A stretch of 64,000 bases of DNA, taken from Zygnema cylindricum. Taxonomy: Eukaryota > Streptophyta > Zygnematophyceae > Zygnematales > Zygnemataceae. The first letter of the stretch is position 1; each line of letters starts with the position of its first letter. Shown here in pieces: positions 38,302 through 50,472 of the stretch. A program made the translations under genes and the position numbers. Where the stretch lies: positions 62,001 through 126,000 of the forward strand of contig JBBHKE010001718.1 in assembly GCA_037447655.1 (NCBI GenBank), given 5' to 3'. A model generated the notes under the pieces. The model saw only the letters and a program-made list of their open reading frames with translations, did not search any database and was not told the DNA's origin.

Positions 38302-41300
38302 ATTTGGGTCAGCAACATCCCCATGCCAAAGCACATTGTCCACTACCAAAAGTCCCCCGGGTCGGAGCTGATTTTAAACAATTTCCCCATCCAACCTCCA
38401 AATGACAACTAAGAAAAGCAATAAGCACTGCAAGTTTTTTTTAGCAATCAAAGACATAGTCGTTCCAATGGCGTCGCTGTATGCAGAAAGTAAAAAATTG
38501 GAATTGTGGAATAAGAATTTAAAACAAAAGCGGCAAATATTTACTCTTCCGACTAGACCACTTTCCATAGAAGTTTGTAATATATTTCATGTATGATGTA
38601 TTGGCAAGCTCATTTCAAGAGAAAATGTGGGCTATGTCAGTGAGTCGAGCCCAAAGTCTACTCATTTGCTATATGACTATCTTTACAAAAGAATTCAACA
38701 ACAACAACAAAGTTCATAAATGTTGTCCAGTTAATCCGTATGTATAGTTTCCTCAGTCAAATGCGAGCTACAACAAAAGACGAGAAAAAGACACAACAAA
38801 GACCAGAAACATTCTGCCTAGTTCAAATCTTTGTAACCTGTGCATAATAATTTTACTTTGAACACTTCGAGGCCATATACAAGCTCTCTGTTTTTGTGAT
38901 TCTCGTACCAGCTGAAGTAAAAGCTCATAGTAAATAGGATAAGATCGTTTGTCCGCATCTAAAAAGGCGAAGTCATAGCTGCAAATATACACCAGCAATA
39001 CCACAATCAACATGAAAGAAATTAACATAGAAACTGTCAAAGCTTTTTTACCATTTCTGCAATGTTTTTCCGCAGTCATGTAAAGCTAGACAAGAGCAAC
39101 CACAAGATACAGACAAATTCCTTACTCAATACATGATACAGATTCTCATGTTCCCCATCTTCCGAACAAAAGAAAAAGTATAAACAAAAGAAAAGGATAA
39201 ACAAAAGAAAAAGTATAACCCTTGAATATATATTTGTAAGCACATAACATCTACTTGTGTCGCATATGATATGAGCTCGATAACAATGGCTTCTGATCTG
39301 CGACAGTAGGTACTCATATCAACATTTTACAACATTTTTCAACATTTTAACAACATTTTATCAAAATTCAAAACTGCCTAACTTCATAAAAAAAATCCAA
39401 AACTCACTGCCAAAATGGAAAACTTACAAGACCTTACAATCGAAGGTTTCTCCCTAAACTGGCTTACCTGCCTTCCTCTGCGTTTTGCAAAAGTGCCATT
39501 AGTGTCTCCTGGGCCAATCCCAATCGGACATCAATCTGCCCAAAGACCACAACATCCTTTCAAAGTTTTTAACTATGAATTGCTGGTTTGTAACAAAAAA
39601 AGTGAAGGTTTTTAACTATGTAACTGCTGGTTTGCAACAAAAAATTGAGGGTTTAACTATGACTTGCTGGCTTGTAACTAAAAATTGAAGGTTTTTAACT
39701 ATGAATTGCTGGTTAGAAACAAAAACTTGAAGGTTTTAATACGAATTGCTGTTGTAACTAAAAATTGCTGGTCTGTAACTATGAATGTCCGGTTTTTTTG
39801 CCACATCGGGACACCAGATACCGTGTATCCAGAAAAATAAGTGAGGAGCAAGAAAAGAGAAGGGAAGGAGAGTTGGGAGGGCAAGAATGCGAGAGAACGG
39901 AGGGAGAAAGGGACTGGGCAGGAAACGGGAAGGAGGAAAGGGAGGGAGGGGAGGCAGCCAGGCTGAATTCGAGCATAAATGAAGTCACCAAAACACCAGC
40001 CAGACCATATCGTTTAAAGATAAATAAAAAAAAAGATAAAAAAACAAGTAAAGAGCACCTGCTATATATGAAAATTTACAAGCAATAGAGTCAAAACGGA
40101 CACTGAGATTCTTGGATGCTCACAGTAAAGCTGGACTCTGGGTATTATCACTGGTTTCTGTAGTCTATAACATCTTAACTCTGAAAATCTCCTCAAAAAC
40201 TTGAAGCACCTTATTTTCAACACCTGCAAGGCGGAAATAGTGTCGAGCGACATCCATTGTAATCTCCACTCTGTCACATGCCACTAGTCGTCCGTTTGGA
40301 GGTAACGCCAAGGCTACTGATATGGCCGAATAACCCTGCCAGAAAAGACAAAAGAGTACACTGGTATTGTTATTAACGTTCAGGATTTATCAGTGTTAAT
40401 GCGAAATTTAAAATATGCAACGCTAATTTAGTGCAGGGAGACGTGGCAGATTGTGATCCACTTCCTTAAATAGTGTTAGTAAGACAAGTTCATGGTTTTC
40501 GGCCGGAAAAGTTGCGACAGAATTAGTGTTATTCAAAGATGGGCAGTGAAGCGTTGATGAAAGAAAAACCTTACCTCTACTTCAACACAGCTGACATTCA
40601 ACAAAAGAACGAAAACTAAACTCACTCAACTAAATCCCATTCGGTGCCCTTGAAAATGCGAACACAGAACTACCTGAGAAAGTGGAAGACTTAAGTTGAC
40701 AACTATTAATGCTCCATGATAGTACTTCTAGGCATAAAGCAACTTACAATCCCAAACTGGAGATTGTAAGAAAGGAAAAATAAGCAACAATATGACACCT
40801 AGTCCCTCGTAGGGTCGTGAAACATGTATAGCTCACGGAGCCCACAACCTCTTACAAGCTGGAAGAGGAAATAGCAATAGACAGTTGAAATGAGGTAAAA
40901 CTTACAGTAAACACACCGACCTCAATACATCTTTCTGCCCCTATCAGCTTCGCGAGCATCGACAGGAATTGTCCCTGTTCTGGTGAGACCTGTCCTGGAC
41001 AACAAATCTCCCGTTAGCCCAAAATCAGAAGTATAAGATGTTACTTATAAGAAGTATAAGATGTTACTGAGGTTCACTAAAAACGACATTGCTGGAGACT
41101 AGGCTATTAAATGATGCACTGAAATGCAAAAATAACCAACAGTTTGTCGATTTCACCACTGTAAAGCTCAGGAGACTTTTAAGCAGCAATTGAAAAAGGT
41201 CAAGTTGAGGTATGAATATGAGAGCTAAAACCTGGCAAGACCAAATCAAGCTCATAATTCACGTGCTGGTTTTACCTATGGACTAGGACTAGAATGCAGT

Positions 41301-43247
41301 TGCAGTCCTAAACCACATTTTTTTCGGAAATGAATGAGAACACCAGCCTGACAAGACGTTCTTCCCATATATCTTGCCACATATCCAATGGGTTTGTATT
41401 CTGAACACTACATCATAAAATGACAAAAAGAATTGAATGTCCGAATAATCCCAGCTTTCTGCATGTTCATCCAATCTTTTAAAGCTAAACTTGAATGCTT
41501 GAATGCTGTCTGAAATGAGAGCATCTTTCAACCTTCCGATTACAAACCAACGTTCATTGAATTACAACGACGAATATGCATTGTAAATATACAATAAAAT
41601 CAAACAAATAAAGCCAACATGTCCTCAAACAACAAACTCCATTGTATATAAATTGCATCTTGTTTGCAATCTTACTCCATAGCATACACAATCAACCACG
41701 AAGATGACCAGGACTTTCCTTCCTAAGCCTGCTGAAGTCCAAGGTGTATTTATGCTTATAAGAATGCGGAACATTCAAGCTGGATCCTACAGGAGCAGGA
41801 GTAACATAAAAATTGTCATAACATAATAACCATAACATAATAAACAAAAACTCTAGAAAACAAAGGCATGCATCGTTTAAAAAAGCTTCTCAGTGATTGT
41901 TTCACTATGCATATTTGTGTTTTGAGCATTGTTCAAGAACAAGACTTGGTGACAACTCTCCAGACAATGTGCATCTTCCCCCGTTTGCCCATTTGAAACT
42001 AGATTCCCACGCATCTATTGCCTACTCTATGCTTGTTTTCTAACTTAAGAAAAACAATTCAACTTTTCAAGCACGGGTCATGAACCTTACCACTAAAAAA
42101 AACATGTTTTACAACAGAAACAAAGTCCTTTAACTGACTAAAACATCTCAATCCTCTACCTAAATTCGATGAATTTACATACCTCGTCAGTCAACTAAAG
42201 CAAAAACTTAAGCAAACTGTGGTGTGTTTACTATTGAATTTAATGCACATAATATGAAGGCTTGAAACCGCTGGTTGCAAAAGGAAGCAACATATGAAAC
42301 GTGGGTCAACGATAGCCCAAATTTTACTTTTAGACCAATTTGACTCGTAAACCAAAGTTGACTACAGACCATTTTTGATTAAGGGGCCAATAGTACCTGC
42401 ATTCCACTCCCGACCATAGCTGCCGTTTCATTTCGCAGCTTGGCCAAAACCTGCATGCCATGCCCAGACAAAAGAGGGGAAAGGACAAAATGAGGCTCAC
42501 TAAGGTGTAACTTCTAAGGTTTCAACTTACCAGACTTAGCCTCTTTGTCCCTCTACAATGCAATTGTTCCATGGTACACAGGCGAGTTCTCTGGAACCTC
42601 TATTTGATCTAAACTTTAGCCTCCTGGATATACACACGAATTGAACCTTAAGCTGCCTATGCTTATAAATACTACATTAATGTAAGAAAAACAAAAAAAC
42701 AAAATTGAAAAAACATAATAGAAGTAAAAAACAGTCCTCTAGCTATGATGTTCTCTTTCACAATAAACTTGGACCAGACGACGGAGAGGGACGTCACTCA
42801 TTTAACATCTAACCTTTAAATTTTTATGTTTACCATTTCACATTTGACACTTGCCATTTGACATTAGACATATTCCTCGAGTTCTGGAAGTTAAAAACCA
42901 TGAGAACCATGAGAAAGTCTCCTCACCTCCGGCTCCCTTGTGTGAGCAAGAATGTAGTCGTATACCGGCTCGGTGACTTGAATGATTCTCTTTCCGCCAT
43001 AGCTTGGATCGCTTGCAACAGTTTGCTGCTTGGCAGCTCTACTGCTCACATTTCTGTTTCTCAAATCACAACTGCTGGAATTTGTTTTTCCACAGTTTGA
43101 AAATTTTGACAAGGTACTACAAGGAAGAGGCAGCAATAGTGTCCGGTTATTTGAATTATGAAGTTCTGTACTTCTTGTTTGTCCGTACAAGAGTCCTGCT
43201 ATTCCTGTACGTTGATGAGACAAACAAGTACTGAAACTCACACGCAT
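38302..43247 (-). CDS. CCoAOMT-like SAM-dependent O-methyltransferase (family 3), 7 exons found, C-terminal exon not located
   Basis: Transfers methyl from S-adenosylmethionine, probably to a phenolic or catechol substrate with a divalent cation. Exons in transcript order: 43247-42927, 42450-42397, 40989-40906, 40335-40210, 39535-39468, 38978-38909, 38367-38302, joined in frame for 263 residues. Motifs: QVSPEQGQFLSMLAKLIG; SAM-binding ERCIEVGVFTGYSAISVALA (about 144-163); DVARHYFRLAGVENK; metal/catalytic YDFAFLDADKRSYP (Asp about 225); LRPGGLLVVDNVLWHGDVAD (Asp-Asn about 251-252). The closest family is plant proteins of the At3g62000 type. The Ser/Thr/Arg-rich N-terminus looks like a transit peptide; the frame also opens upstream to ATG 43412. 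The usual last 40-50 residues (ending near a P-I-G-D-G motif) were not found before 33.4 kb, so the gene may be truncated or the exon diverged. Confidence 0.85.
39565..39790 (+). repeat. 42-bp degenerate minisatellite in the methyltransferase intron
   Basis: About five units of TTTTTAACTATGAATTGCTG followed by GTTTGTAACAAAAA and TTGAAGG. Units vary by a few bases. Confidence 0.8.
40390..40490 (+). mobile_element. Fragment of a TACACC-family element
   Basis: The stretch with TTTAGTGCAGGGAGACGTGG and CCTTAAATAGTGTTAG matches the interior of the fold-back pair at 2789-3198 (TTTAGTGCCAGGAGACGTGG, CCTTAAATAGTGTAA). The ends are missing. Confidence 0.55.
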
Positions 43248-43898
43248 GGGAGTAAGAACGTCTCTTTTCACAAGGTGATGGAGGAGCTGGAAACTGTCGG
43301 CCAACATCGACGACCTCATCACATGCATGGAAGGATGGTACGGAGGCCACCAAAGGATGGAGAAGAACAATGGGAACTGGGAAAAGCTGGAGAGAAGAGA
43401 AGCACTTTTCAATTATCACTTTTCACACTTTTCACTTATCACTTTTCACTTTGCGTCCTTTTAGCTGGGAGCAAACGCATACGTCATCAGGTACACAAAA
43501 GTACAAGAGCTGTCCGGTGATGTCATGACTTGACGTCAATTATGTTGACCAATTTTGACTTTTGATTTATAGCGCGGCGTCAGGGTGGCCTTTTTTGCCG
43601 TGCCTGGCACTGGGGCGCGTCATAAAGTTCGCATGCGCTCCACGTGGACAGTTGCCATCGAAGAATTTGAGTCGCACTGATAAACAATAAAACATCATAC
43701 TAAATTACTAATGCATCGGAATCGTTACAGGGAGTGTTCCCTTACATGTTTCCTCAGTGTGGTGAACCTGGTGAACCCTCGTTTCACCGTGCGAAATGCG
43801 CCGTAAGTTTCACCACTACAAAATACCTACCGGTATCATGTAATCCGTAAATATTTTTTTTGTACGCATAACTGAATCTCCGATTGCGCAACTCAGTA

Positions 43899-46036
43899 TT
43901 AATTATCATTGCTCTCATAAAATTTTTTAAGGAATTCCGACTCCCCACTGTCAGTAACAATGCCAGCCCTATGGGCAACAAATCCTGGCTTTTCAGTAAG
44001 CTTTACAGGTCCCAGGATCCACTGCGACAGAATGTGATGCCGCTGCTTGGAGTGAGTCATGTAATTCTCAAACTCTTCCTGTCCTTTGTACACAAGCATA
44101 TCAATGACCTGCAAGCCAAGAGCATTGACAAATAAGCATACAAGTGGTGGAAAGACCAAGTAATGGGTCATTCAAGAAAGAGACAAAAATGGAAGCCCTG
44201 GAATAACAGTCATGCACAGTTGCTTGGCTGTCAAAAGCGTTAACTGCAAGTGACCACACAGGATAAGATAGCAGTATACTCAAACCTTTTTTCCGTTTAT
44301 GCAAACTTAAAGACGTACGTAAAACACACAGTTTGGTAAAGATAAATCATTCAACATTCGATTTTGATCAAGGGACAACAATAAACAAACGTTTAGGATA
44401 GAGGTACCCTTTCAAACTTTGCGAGAGCGCACAAAAAATTGAAAATTATTCCAAATATTTAACCCAAAAAAGATTGATTGGACGGTCAAGGTTGACTCCA
44501 CGAAATCGGCGTGGAATGACTGTACTTTTTTGCCACACAGTCCAGAATCCGGACTTGGGTACTGTACATTCGTGCTACAAAGTACATGTCGGATTGTGAT
44601 ACCCAAACCAGCGACAGCGCATGCTATACATTATACAATATTATTCTATATAGTATATCCACGCGATATATCGGCTCCCCTTGCCGTTCGATAATCGATA
44701 ACATTGATTATCAGAAATATCACAATATGACATCTACCAATACACAACACTACTGAAAAACCAGAGGTCTCAGACAAATATAACATATTTCCAAAAGGAG
44801 ACAAAATCTTCATTCGGTAAATAACTAAATTAGGGCAGAACATGACTTCCATTACAAGTCTTAAATTAGGGCAGAAAATTACTTACATGACACTGGAAAG
44901 GTGTGTAAAGATTCGTGCTTTATTCTACCTATCATGATAAAGCCCCATTCAAAACTGTAAAAGTCAAATATGGTAACCTAAGAACGGAAGATTACAGCTT
45001 CACTGGCCAAATAACACAAATAGGCACTAATAAGCACACAAATACACATTAATCACAGAATCAAACCTGAGGTGAGGAAACTGTTAACCGAAATAAAATA
45101 AATGTGGGGTGTGGAGTTTGGAAGCTCGCCTTTGCAGTGGGTTGAGCTACAAAGACGCTTTCTGATAATGGAAACAAAACCGTGACATGCACATGAACTG
45201 GACCGCAGAAAAACAAACCTCGACACCTTCTATCTACAAAACGTAGTAACTGTCCACAAGCTTTGCTCTGCTCTGCCAAAAGCCCAGACTTTGCTCTGCT
45301 GTTATCCTATAACATGTTTTGTGACGAAAGAGGTTTAGACAATGTTCGACCATAAGACACAAGTTCAGAGACATGCAGGCAAATGGAAGGATGTAGAAAA
45401 ATACAAGTTCAATTTTCTCCGGGAATACAATGTACTCACTAAACACATTACGTGCAAAATGGCAAAGTGTTCACAAAACAGATAATCTAGCTACTGCAGA
45501 ACAAACTTTAGTAGCTTATCAGCATTCAATTCCGGTGCAAGCTATCATCAACTGACTGGCAATCAAGAGCATTTTCAGAAACATATCTGCAAATGAAATC
45601 GACAAAAGATGAGGCAGAATAACGCAAAAGTACTAAATGGCTCTTATCGCATGTCTCCAGTAACATGTCTTCAATCAAGATTGAAAAAGCTCAACGCACA
45701 TAGCAAGAGATGTAAACATTACTTCTCCATGCAAACAGAAACCCGCGCACACACAAAACTCCATATCCGACCACTTCCTTTCCTACAAAATCCATGTGTT
45801 GTGCTCTATTATACAATACTGCTCACCTTGGGGTTTTTTATTCCTTCATGTTTGCGAAACTCCTGATTGACTCTCGAGCGTAATTCGTTGAGAGTAATAA
45901 CTTCATACAAGTTGAAGCGATGAATAATGCTAGGAAGAGCCCTGCAAACCTCCCTAAAGAAATCAATCGATTTCAATCGTGCCTCTTCATAAGTTGCAGA
46001 GCTAATTCCAGTTACAATCTGCCGCAAGGCAGCCAT
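43899..46036 (-). CDS. NDUFA6: NADH:ubiquinone oxidoreductase subunit NDUFA6/B14 (LYR family), 2 exons
   Basis: An accessory subunit of mitochondrial respiratory complex I, of the Complex1_LYR family, which binds acyl carrier protein. Exon 1 is 46036-45827 (start MAALRQIVTG) and exon 2 is 44108-43899. They join AAG|GTC in frame, giving 139 residues; plant homologues are about 133. Diagnostic segments are SIDFFREVCRALPSIIHRFN, LYEVITLNELRSRV, NPKVIDMLVYKGQEEFENYM, THSKQRHHILSQWI and SEFLKKFYESND. An upstream in-frame ATG at 46069 exists, but the family start favours 46036. The 1.7-kb intron carries a small copy of a dispersed repeat (about 44640-44745). No breaks were seen. Confidence 0.93.
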
Positions 46037-46579
46037 CGCTGCGAACTCGTCCCAGTTGTCGATGTGCACGACGCGATTTCTTCTCGCAAGGAGGACACTG
46101 TTTATTATTTAGGGGACAAACGAAGCAATGTTGGAGAGCATCCTGCATTCCTGGTGTCCGTGAAACTGGAAGAGCGAGCAGTTTAACTTCCACATGAAAA
46201 CAGCTAAACGCGTCATCACACATTAATCCAATTTGGAACCAACGGTATAAGGGGAACAAAATGTGCAGGAGCGATTTTACTTGGCGCAGGAATTTACGTC
46301 AGAACGTACAGGGTATCGAACAAGCCCCCATACAAGTGTGGGACCTTCGGCACCTCGCGGCACCTCGCGCCGACATTCGGCACCTCTTGGGATCGGGTAC
46401 GAGAAATAGGGTTTTGTGTTTTGGGTTGTTTTTTTAATAAAATAAAAACAAAAACAGAAAAAATAAACCCTAAACGAGCGGTCGCGGACGTCTTCGGCAC
46501 CCCGGGGGGCCAAAAAGTTGCAAGATTCAAGGTATGTTTCGAACTGCGTCGTCCGTGGGGTGTGGTTCAGACTTCTGAA

Positions 46580-47392
46580 CAGAGGTCGCAAACGGTCAAC
46601 CGAAACCGTGACCGACCGTTAACCGACCGCCCGAGCCGGATCCGGAACGGATTCGGTTGCCAAATTTTGGGGGTCGGGCGGTTACGGTCGGTTGATTCAC
46701 CAGGAAAAAAAAAACGGTCGGTTACGGTCGGTCAACCAAAAAACCAAAAAAAATGAAAATTTTGTACTGTCCCTATAATCCAACATTCTTGTACTTTGTA
46801 CTCTTTGGCATCGTGGAAGTACGTGACATCATGATTAGCGTCGCAAATCTGACACGGTACACTAGTAAGCTATTTATTTCGCAAATCAAAGGGAACGCGA
46901 CAAAGCGTCGCAAATCCGACACGGTAGTACACTATTCATTTCGAAAATCTTAGGGAACGCGACAAAGCGCCGCAAATCTAACACGGTAGTACAGTATTCA
47001 TTTCGCAAATCTTAGGCAACGCGACAAAGGGTCGCAAATTTGACGCAGTAGTACACTAATCATTTCGCAAATCTTAGGGAACGCGACAAAGCGTCGCAAA
47101 TCTGACACGGTAGTAACACTATTCATTTCGCAAATCTTAGGGAACGCGACAAATCGTAATTATTGGCTTATTCCGTCGTACATTGATTAATTTTGTACTT
47201 TTTCGGTTACGGGCGGGCACGGTTAGTCGCGAAAAATCAAGATTCGGTTAATTTTTTTTTTCGTAAACGACCGCCGATTAACGGTTAACAATTTTAGATC
47301 GTGACAAAACTCGGTCGGGCGTCGGTTACTCAGATTTTGAAAAAAAAACGGTCGGTTTCGGGTATGAAAATTTTTGACTTTTGCGACCTCTG
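46580..47392. mobile_element. Non-autonomous hAT-like element, 813 bp
   Basis: Both ends carry CAGAGGTCGCAAA (46580-46592, and its reverse complement ending at 47392). The flanking 8-mers are CTTCTGAA (46572-46579) and CTTTTGAG (47393-47400), six of eight identical, as expected for an old 8-bp duplication. The subterminal DNA is full of CGGTCGGTTA/CGGTCAACCG words. The centre is a 62-bp tandem array. No transposase is encoded. Confidence 0.7.
46840..47160 (+). repeat. 62-bp tandem repeat, about five copies, inside the hAT-like element
   Basis: Each unit starts CGTCGCAAATCTGACACGGT and ends TTAGGGAACGCGACAAAG. Copies differ at a few positions. Adjacent units have no unique spacers, so this is not a CRISPR array. 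Confidence 0.88.
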
Positions 47393-47606
47393 CTTTTGAG
47401 TGCATTTCACCGTGCGAAAGGCTCTCTCACGAGTAAGTGTTGCGTAGCGGTGTAATACCTATTCCAATATTGCCGATAGTTTTTAATTGTCGGTTATCGA
47501 AAGGCAAGGGGACCCGATGTATCATATCGTGATGAAAAAACTGTTAAGGCCAATTTGTCTGTATTTGCAATTTTTCATAGTATCACTAGACATTAGTACT
47601 ATATAG

Positions 47607-48148
47607 TACACCGGGAATCGTTATTAGACTATAGAAATTATTAGTGTCATTGATGTTAATTTGTGTATCAATCCCATTGTGAAAAAAAATGTTTAGCTGT
47701 AATTTCTCTATAACGTTGATTTAGGTATACAGAATCCGCCGTCATTACATATACGTTAAAATAGGTAGAAGTACAAAATCTGACAATTCGTACCACGTCG
47801 CGTCCTTTCAGTGTAATTAATCCATAATTATAATTTGGGTTTGCGAACGCGTTTGTCGCAAACTCGACTCCACGTTTATTCTAAGCGCAGTTTTGTATGC
47901 AATCGACATAAGTTAACTACAATTTCCGTACGATTTTCGGTAATCAAGTACAGTTTTGTACCAGCAAACACATTCCGTACACCACACTATTCATGGAATA
48001 ATTACGGTAATTCCATTGACGCTAATTCACAAGAACCGTATTTAACGTCACAGATAAAATAGAATCAGTCATTATATTTCGGGTATCAATGTCAAAATTA
48101 TGGGGCGCCGATATAGAGTACATAAGTCTAATAACGATTCACGGTGTA
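47607..48148 (+). mobile_element. TACACC-family MITE, 542-bp class
   Basis: Left end TACACCGGGAATCGTTATTA; right end ATAACGATTCACGGTGTA. Its last 67 bp closely match the inner end of the fold-back arm at 2925-2991, which links the 540-bp and 200-bp classes. Confidence 0.75.
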
Positions 48149-48738
48149 GTGTTGGGTATCGGGCAAATTCACATCGCAACAATTTCGATATTCGATATAT
48201 CGAATATCGATCGAGCAGAATCCTCGATACATCGTACCGAGACCAACATAAATTATCGCGATATATATCGCGATACATAGTATTTTTTAAATTTAATATT
48301 TAATATTTTTATATAATATGTTATTTTAGGGGAAAAGACATATTGTCTGATACGCCACGTACGACGTGATTTTGGTTCCGTGACTTAAAGGAAGACGCCG
48401 CAAAATGTAACCGACAAAAAAATACTAATTATGTAATTCATATAATTACTTATTTGGGGTATGGTTACACCAGGTGGTCCTTGTAATAGTACGGACAAGA
48501 AAATTTATGTATTACAAAGGCCTCGGTTACATCGCGTAACTTCTGTAAACAAGTTTTTACATACGTGTTTTGATTTGAGCGGTTCCTTGTAAGTTGACGA
48601 TCAAATCTCTAAAATCGTCAAAAAATTGAAAACCGACCATTTTCGTATGGAAATCCGTAATTGCGTATTATGTACGTGTAATTTGCAAGTGTACCGCGTC
48701 AATGTACCTCAAATATCTCCTTCACTCTGCTGACATAT

Positions 48739-50120
48739 TTGATCCCTCCTCAACGTGAAGCTCCACTTATTACCTTGGCAGTCCGTGTAAGACGTGCTTT
48801 GCACTTAAGGCGATGTAATGAGCTCTCGTGTGTTGCTCGTGCAGTTCGATCTTTCCAATCATCCTCAACCACAACGTCAACACTTGAGGCCTTTAACGTC
48901 CTTTATTTTGCAGCACTTGATAAAGTTTGGCCTTCTCTTGACTATTATGGCCTACTTTAACCCTTTGATTTCGATCAAGATACCTTTCCTATAGCTTTGG
49001 CTAGGTCCTCGCATCTCTTTGTTGGAAGACCTTCCAAGATGTTACATGAGCTTTTCCATAATACTTTCCCTGTATAAAAAATGATTTATGATAAGGATCC
49101 TCCATCATGAGGGTCCTCCTCCTCCTCATTTGGGACTTTTCCTTATGGTAAGGTTTTCATTTGTTCTTTAAGTTGGCTTCTCCATTGGCTTAAGACCTAT
49201 GTCTCACTTTTGGTTGTAGCGCGCTTATAGTTTTATCTGAAAGCATGGTGGTGGTGTTCTTTCGATCGATGTGGGAGAAGTCTTATACTGTCTTGTAGTG
49301 AAAATAATTTGTTTAACGCTTCAAATGGCTTTATAAAACCATTTTTCCATGCATCATTTTGGTGCCGCAACCCAAAGAGGTTTTTGAGGCACTCCACCGT
49401 TTACACGGGATTATTAACTTCGATCCGCACGGGGTGGTTCTCCAAGTTGAAAGTGTAATTTGTTTTAACATTGTTGATCGCAACGCCGTCTTTCATGAGC
49501 TTCAACACTTCCAATCTCTCATCAACCAAATTTCCCCTTTCGTCCGTTCTACTTAGTTAAAATTATACCGCATACATTGTCCAATCGGAGGCACATTTGG
49601 AGACGTTGTTATTTTAGAATCGGTAACTAACATTCATGGAGGTGACCCTTTAAAAGCCCGTTTATTTTTTTTAACTCACTGTCGTAAGAGCATCGACTAC
49701 GACTTTTCTAAGTTGTTTGCTCACTTTGGTACGTTGACGACACTTATAACATTAGACTGCCGGACGACGTTTTTGCTTCTTTTCACCATTTGTACAACAA
49801 CTCAATAAAATGCTAATCTTTGTGAAAGTTAATAAATATGTTGCATTGATTTTATTTTGTCTACCACTGACATTCTCTCTCTTTTCAAAACTCCACATTT
49901 TTTTGTAAGAGGGTACATGGCCTATACGTCTTCATATTAGAGCCTCTCATTTTATTAATCAATATTTTAAAGACGCCATGTTGGATGACCTTTCCCACTG
50001 TGGAGACGTTCTCAAACTTTTGGATTCACAAGTGGCGTTTGTTATTTTAACTTGTTGTTTTGCGGAACGCTCAATTTAATTGACGAGCACTTTACCACCC
50101 AACACTTATTTAATTTAAGT
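48739..50120 (+). pseudogene. Decayed non-LTR-type reverse transcriptase
   Basis: No intact frame, but RT blocks appear in order across three frames. An N-terminal block (48739-49077, one stop) includes RRALHLRRCNELSCVARAV and RSSHLFVGRPSKMLHELF. Then come VVLQVESVICFNIVDRNAVF at about 49431-49490, HGGDPLKARLFFLTHC at about 49634-49682 (the QGDPL block), a WYVDD-like catalytic box at about 49726-49740, and LDSQVAFVIL at about 50022-50050. The order is that of the plant and algal RT group with NxVDR, QGDPL and YxDD blocks. Stops and frameshifts show it is dead. Boundaries and target duplications were not found. Confidence 0.6.
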
Positions 50121-50472
50121 TATATTGTGTAAAAAACCCCTTATATGCGATAATTTTTCAAAGGTTAATCATATCGTGCCCCCCATAAAAAGCGCATGAT
50201 TAAATACTCTTACAAAAATTGGGCATTTACGTGGTTTAATAATATAGCTTATCGTATCAGTTATAAAATAAGCAATTTAGGTTACATGGTAACATTTAGG
50301 TTGCAAATAGGTATTGTTTTCATTATAAAATATATCTACCATAATGGATAGGGTAAAAATATGTTATGATATCGCGTGTAATGAACAACAATCAAGTGTT
50401 AAAACCCCTCGTTTATCGTTTTTAATTAATAGCTTATCAAATGTTGGTTACAATAACTCGATAACTTATATA
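50121..50472. other. AT-rich spacer before the copia nest
   Basis: No gene or repeat boundary was recognised between the RT remnant and the LTR starting at 50473. Confidence 0.5.

Larger units (their letters stand above)
46037..48738. other. Repeat-rich region upstream of NDUFA6; two DNA-transposon remnants
   Basis: No host gene was seen. It contains a hAT-like element (46580-47392), a 542-bp TACACC MITE (47607-48148) and palindromic TATCGCGATA-type DNA (48185-48275). Confidence 0.6.

Noticed and set aside
46840-47160. Regular 62-bp repeats resembling a CRISPR array
   Set aside because: Units are contiguous with no unique spacers, no cas genes are present, and the context is a eukaryotic transposon.
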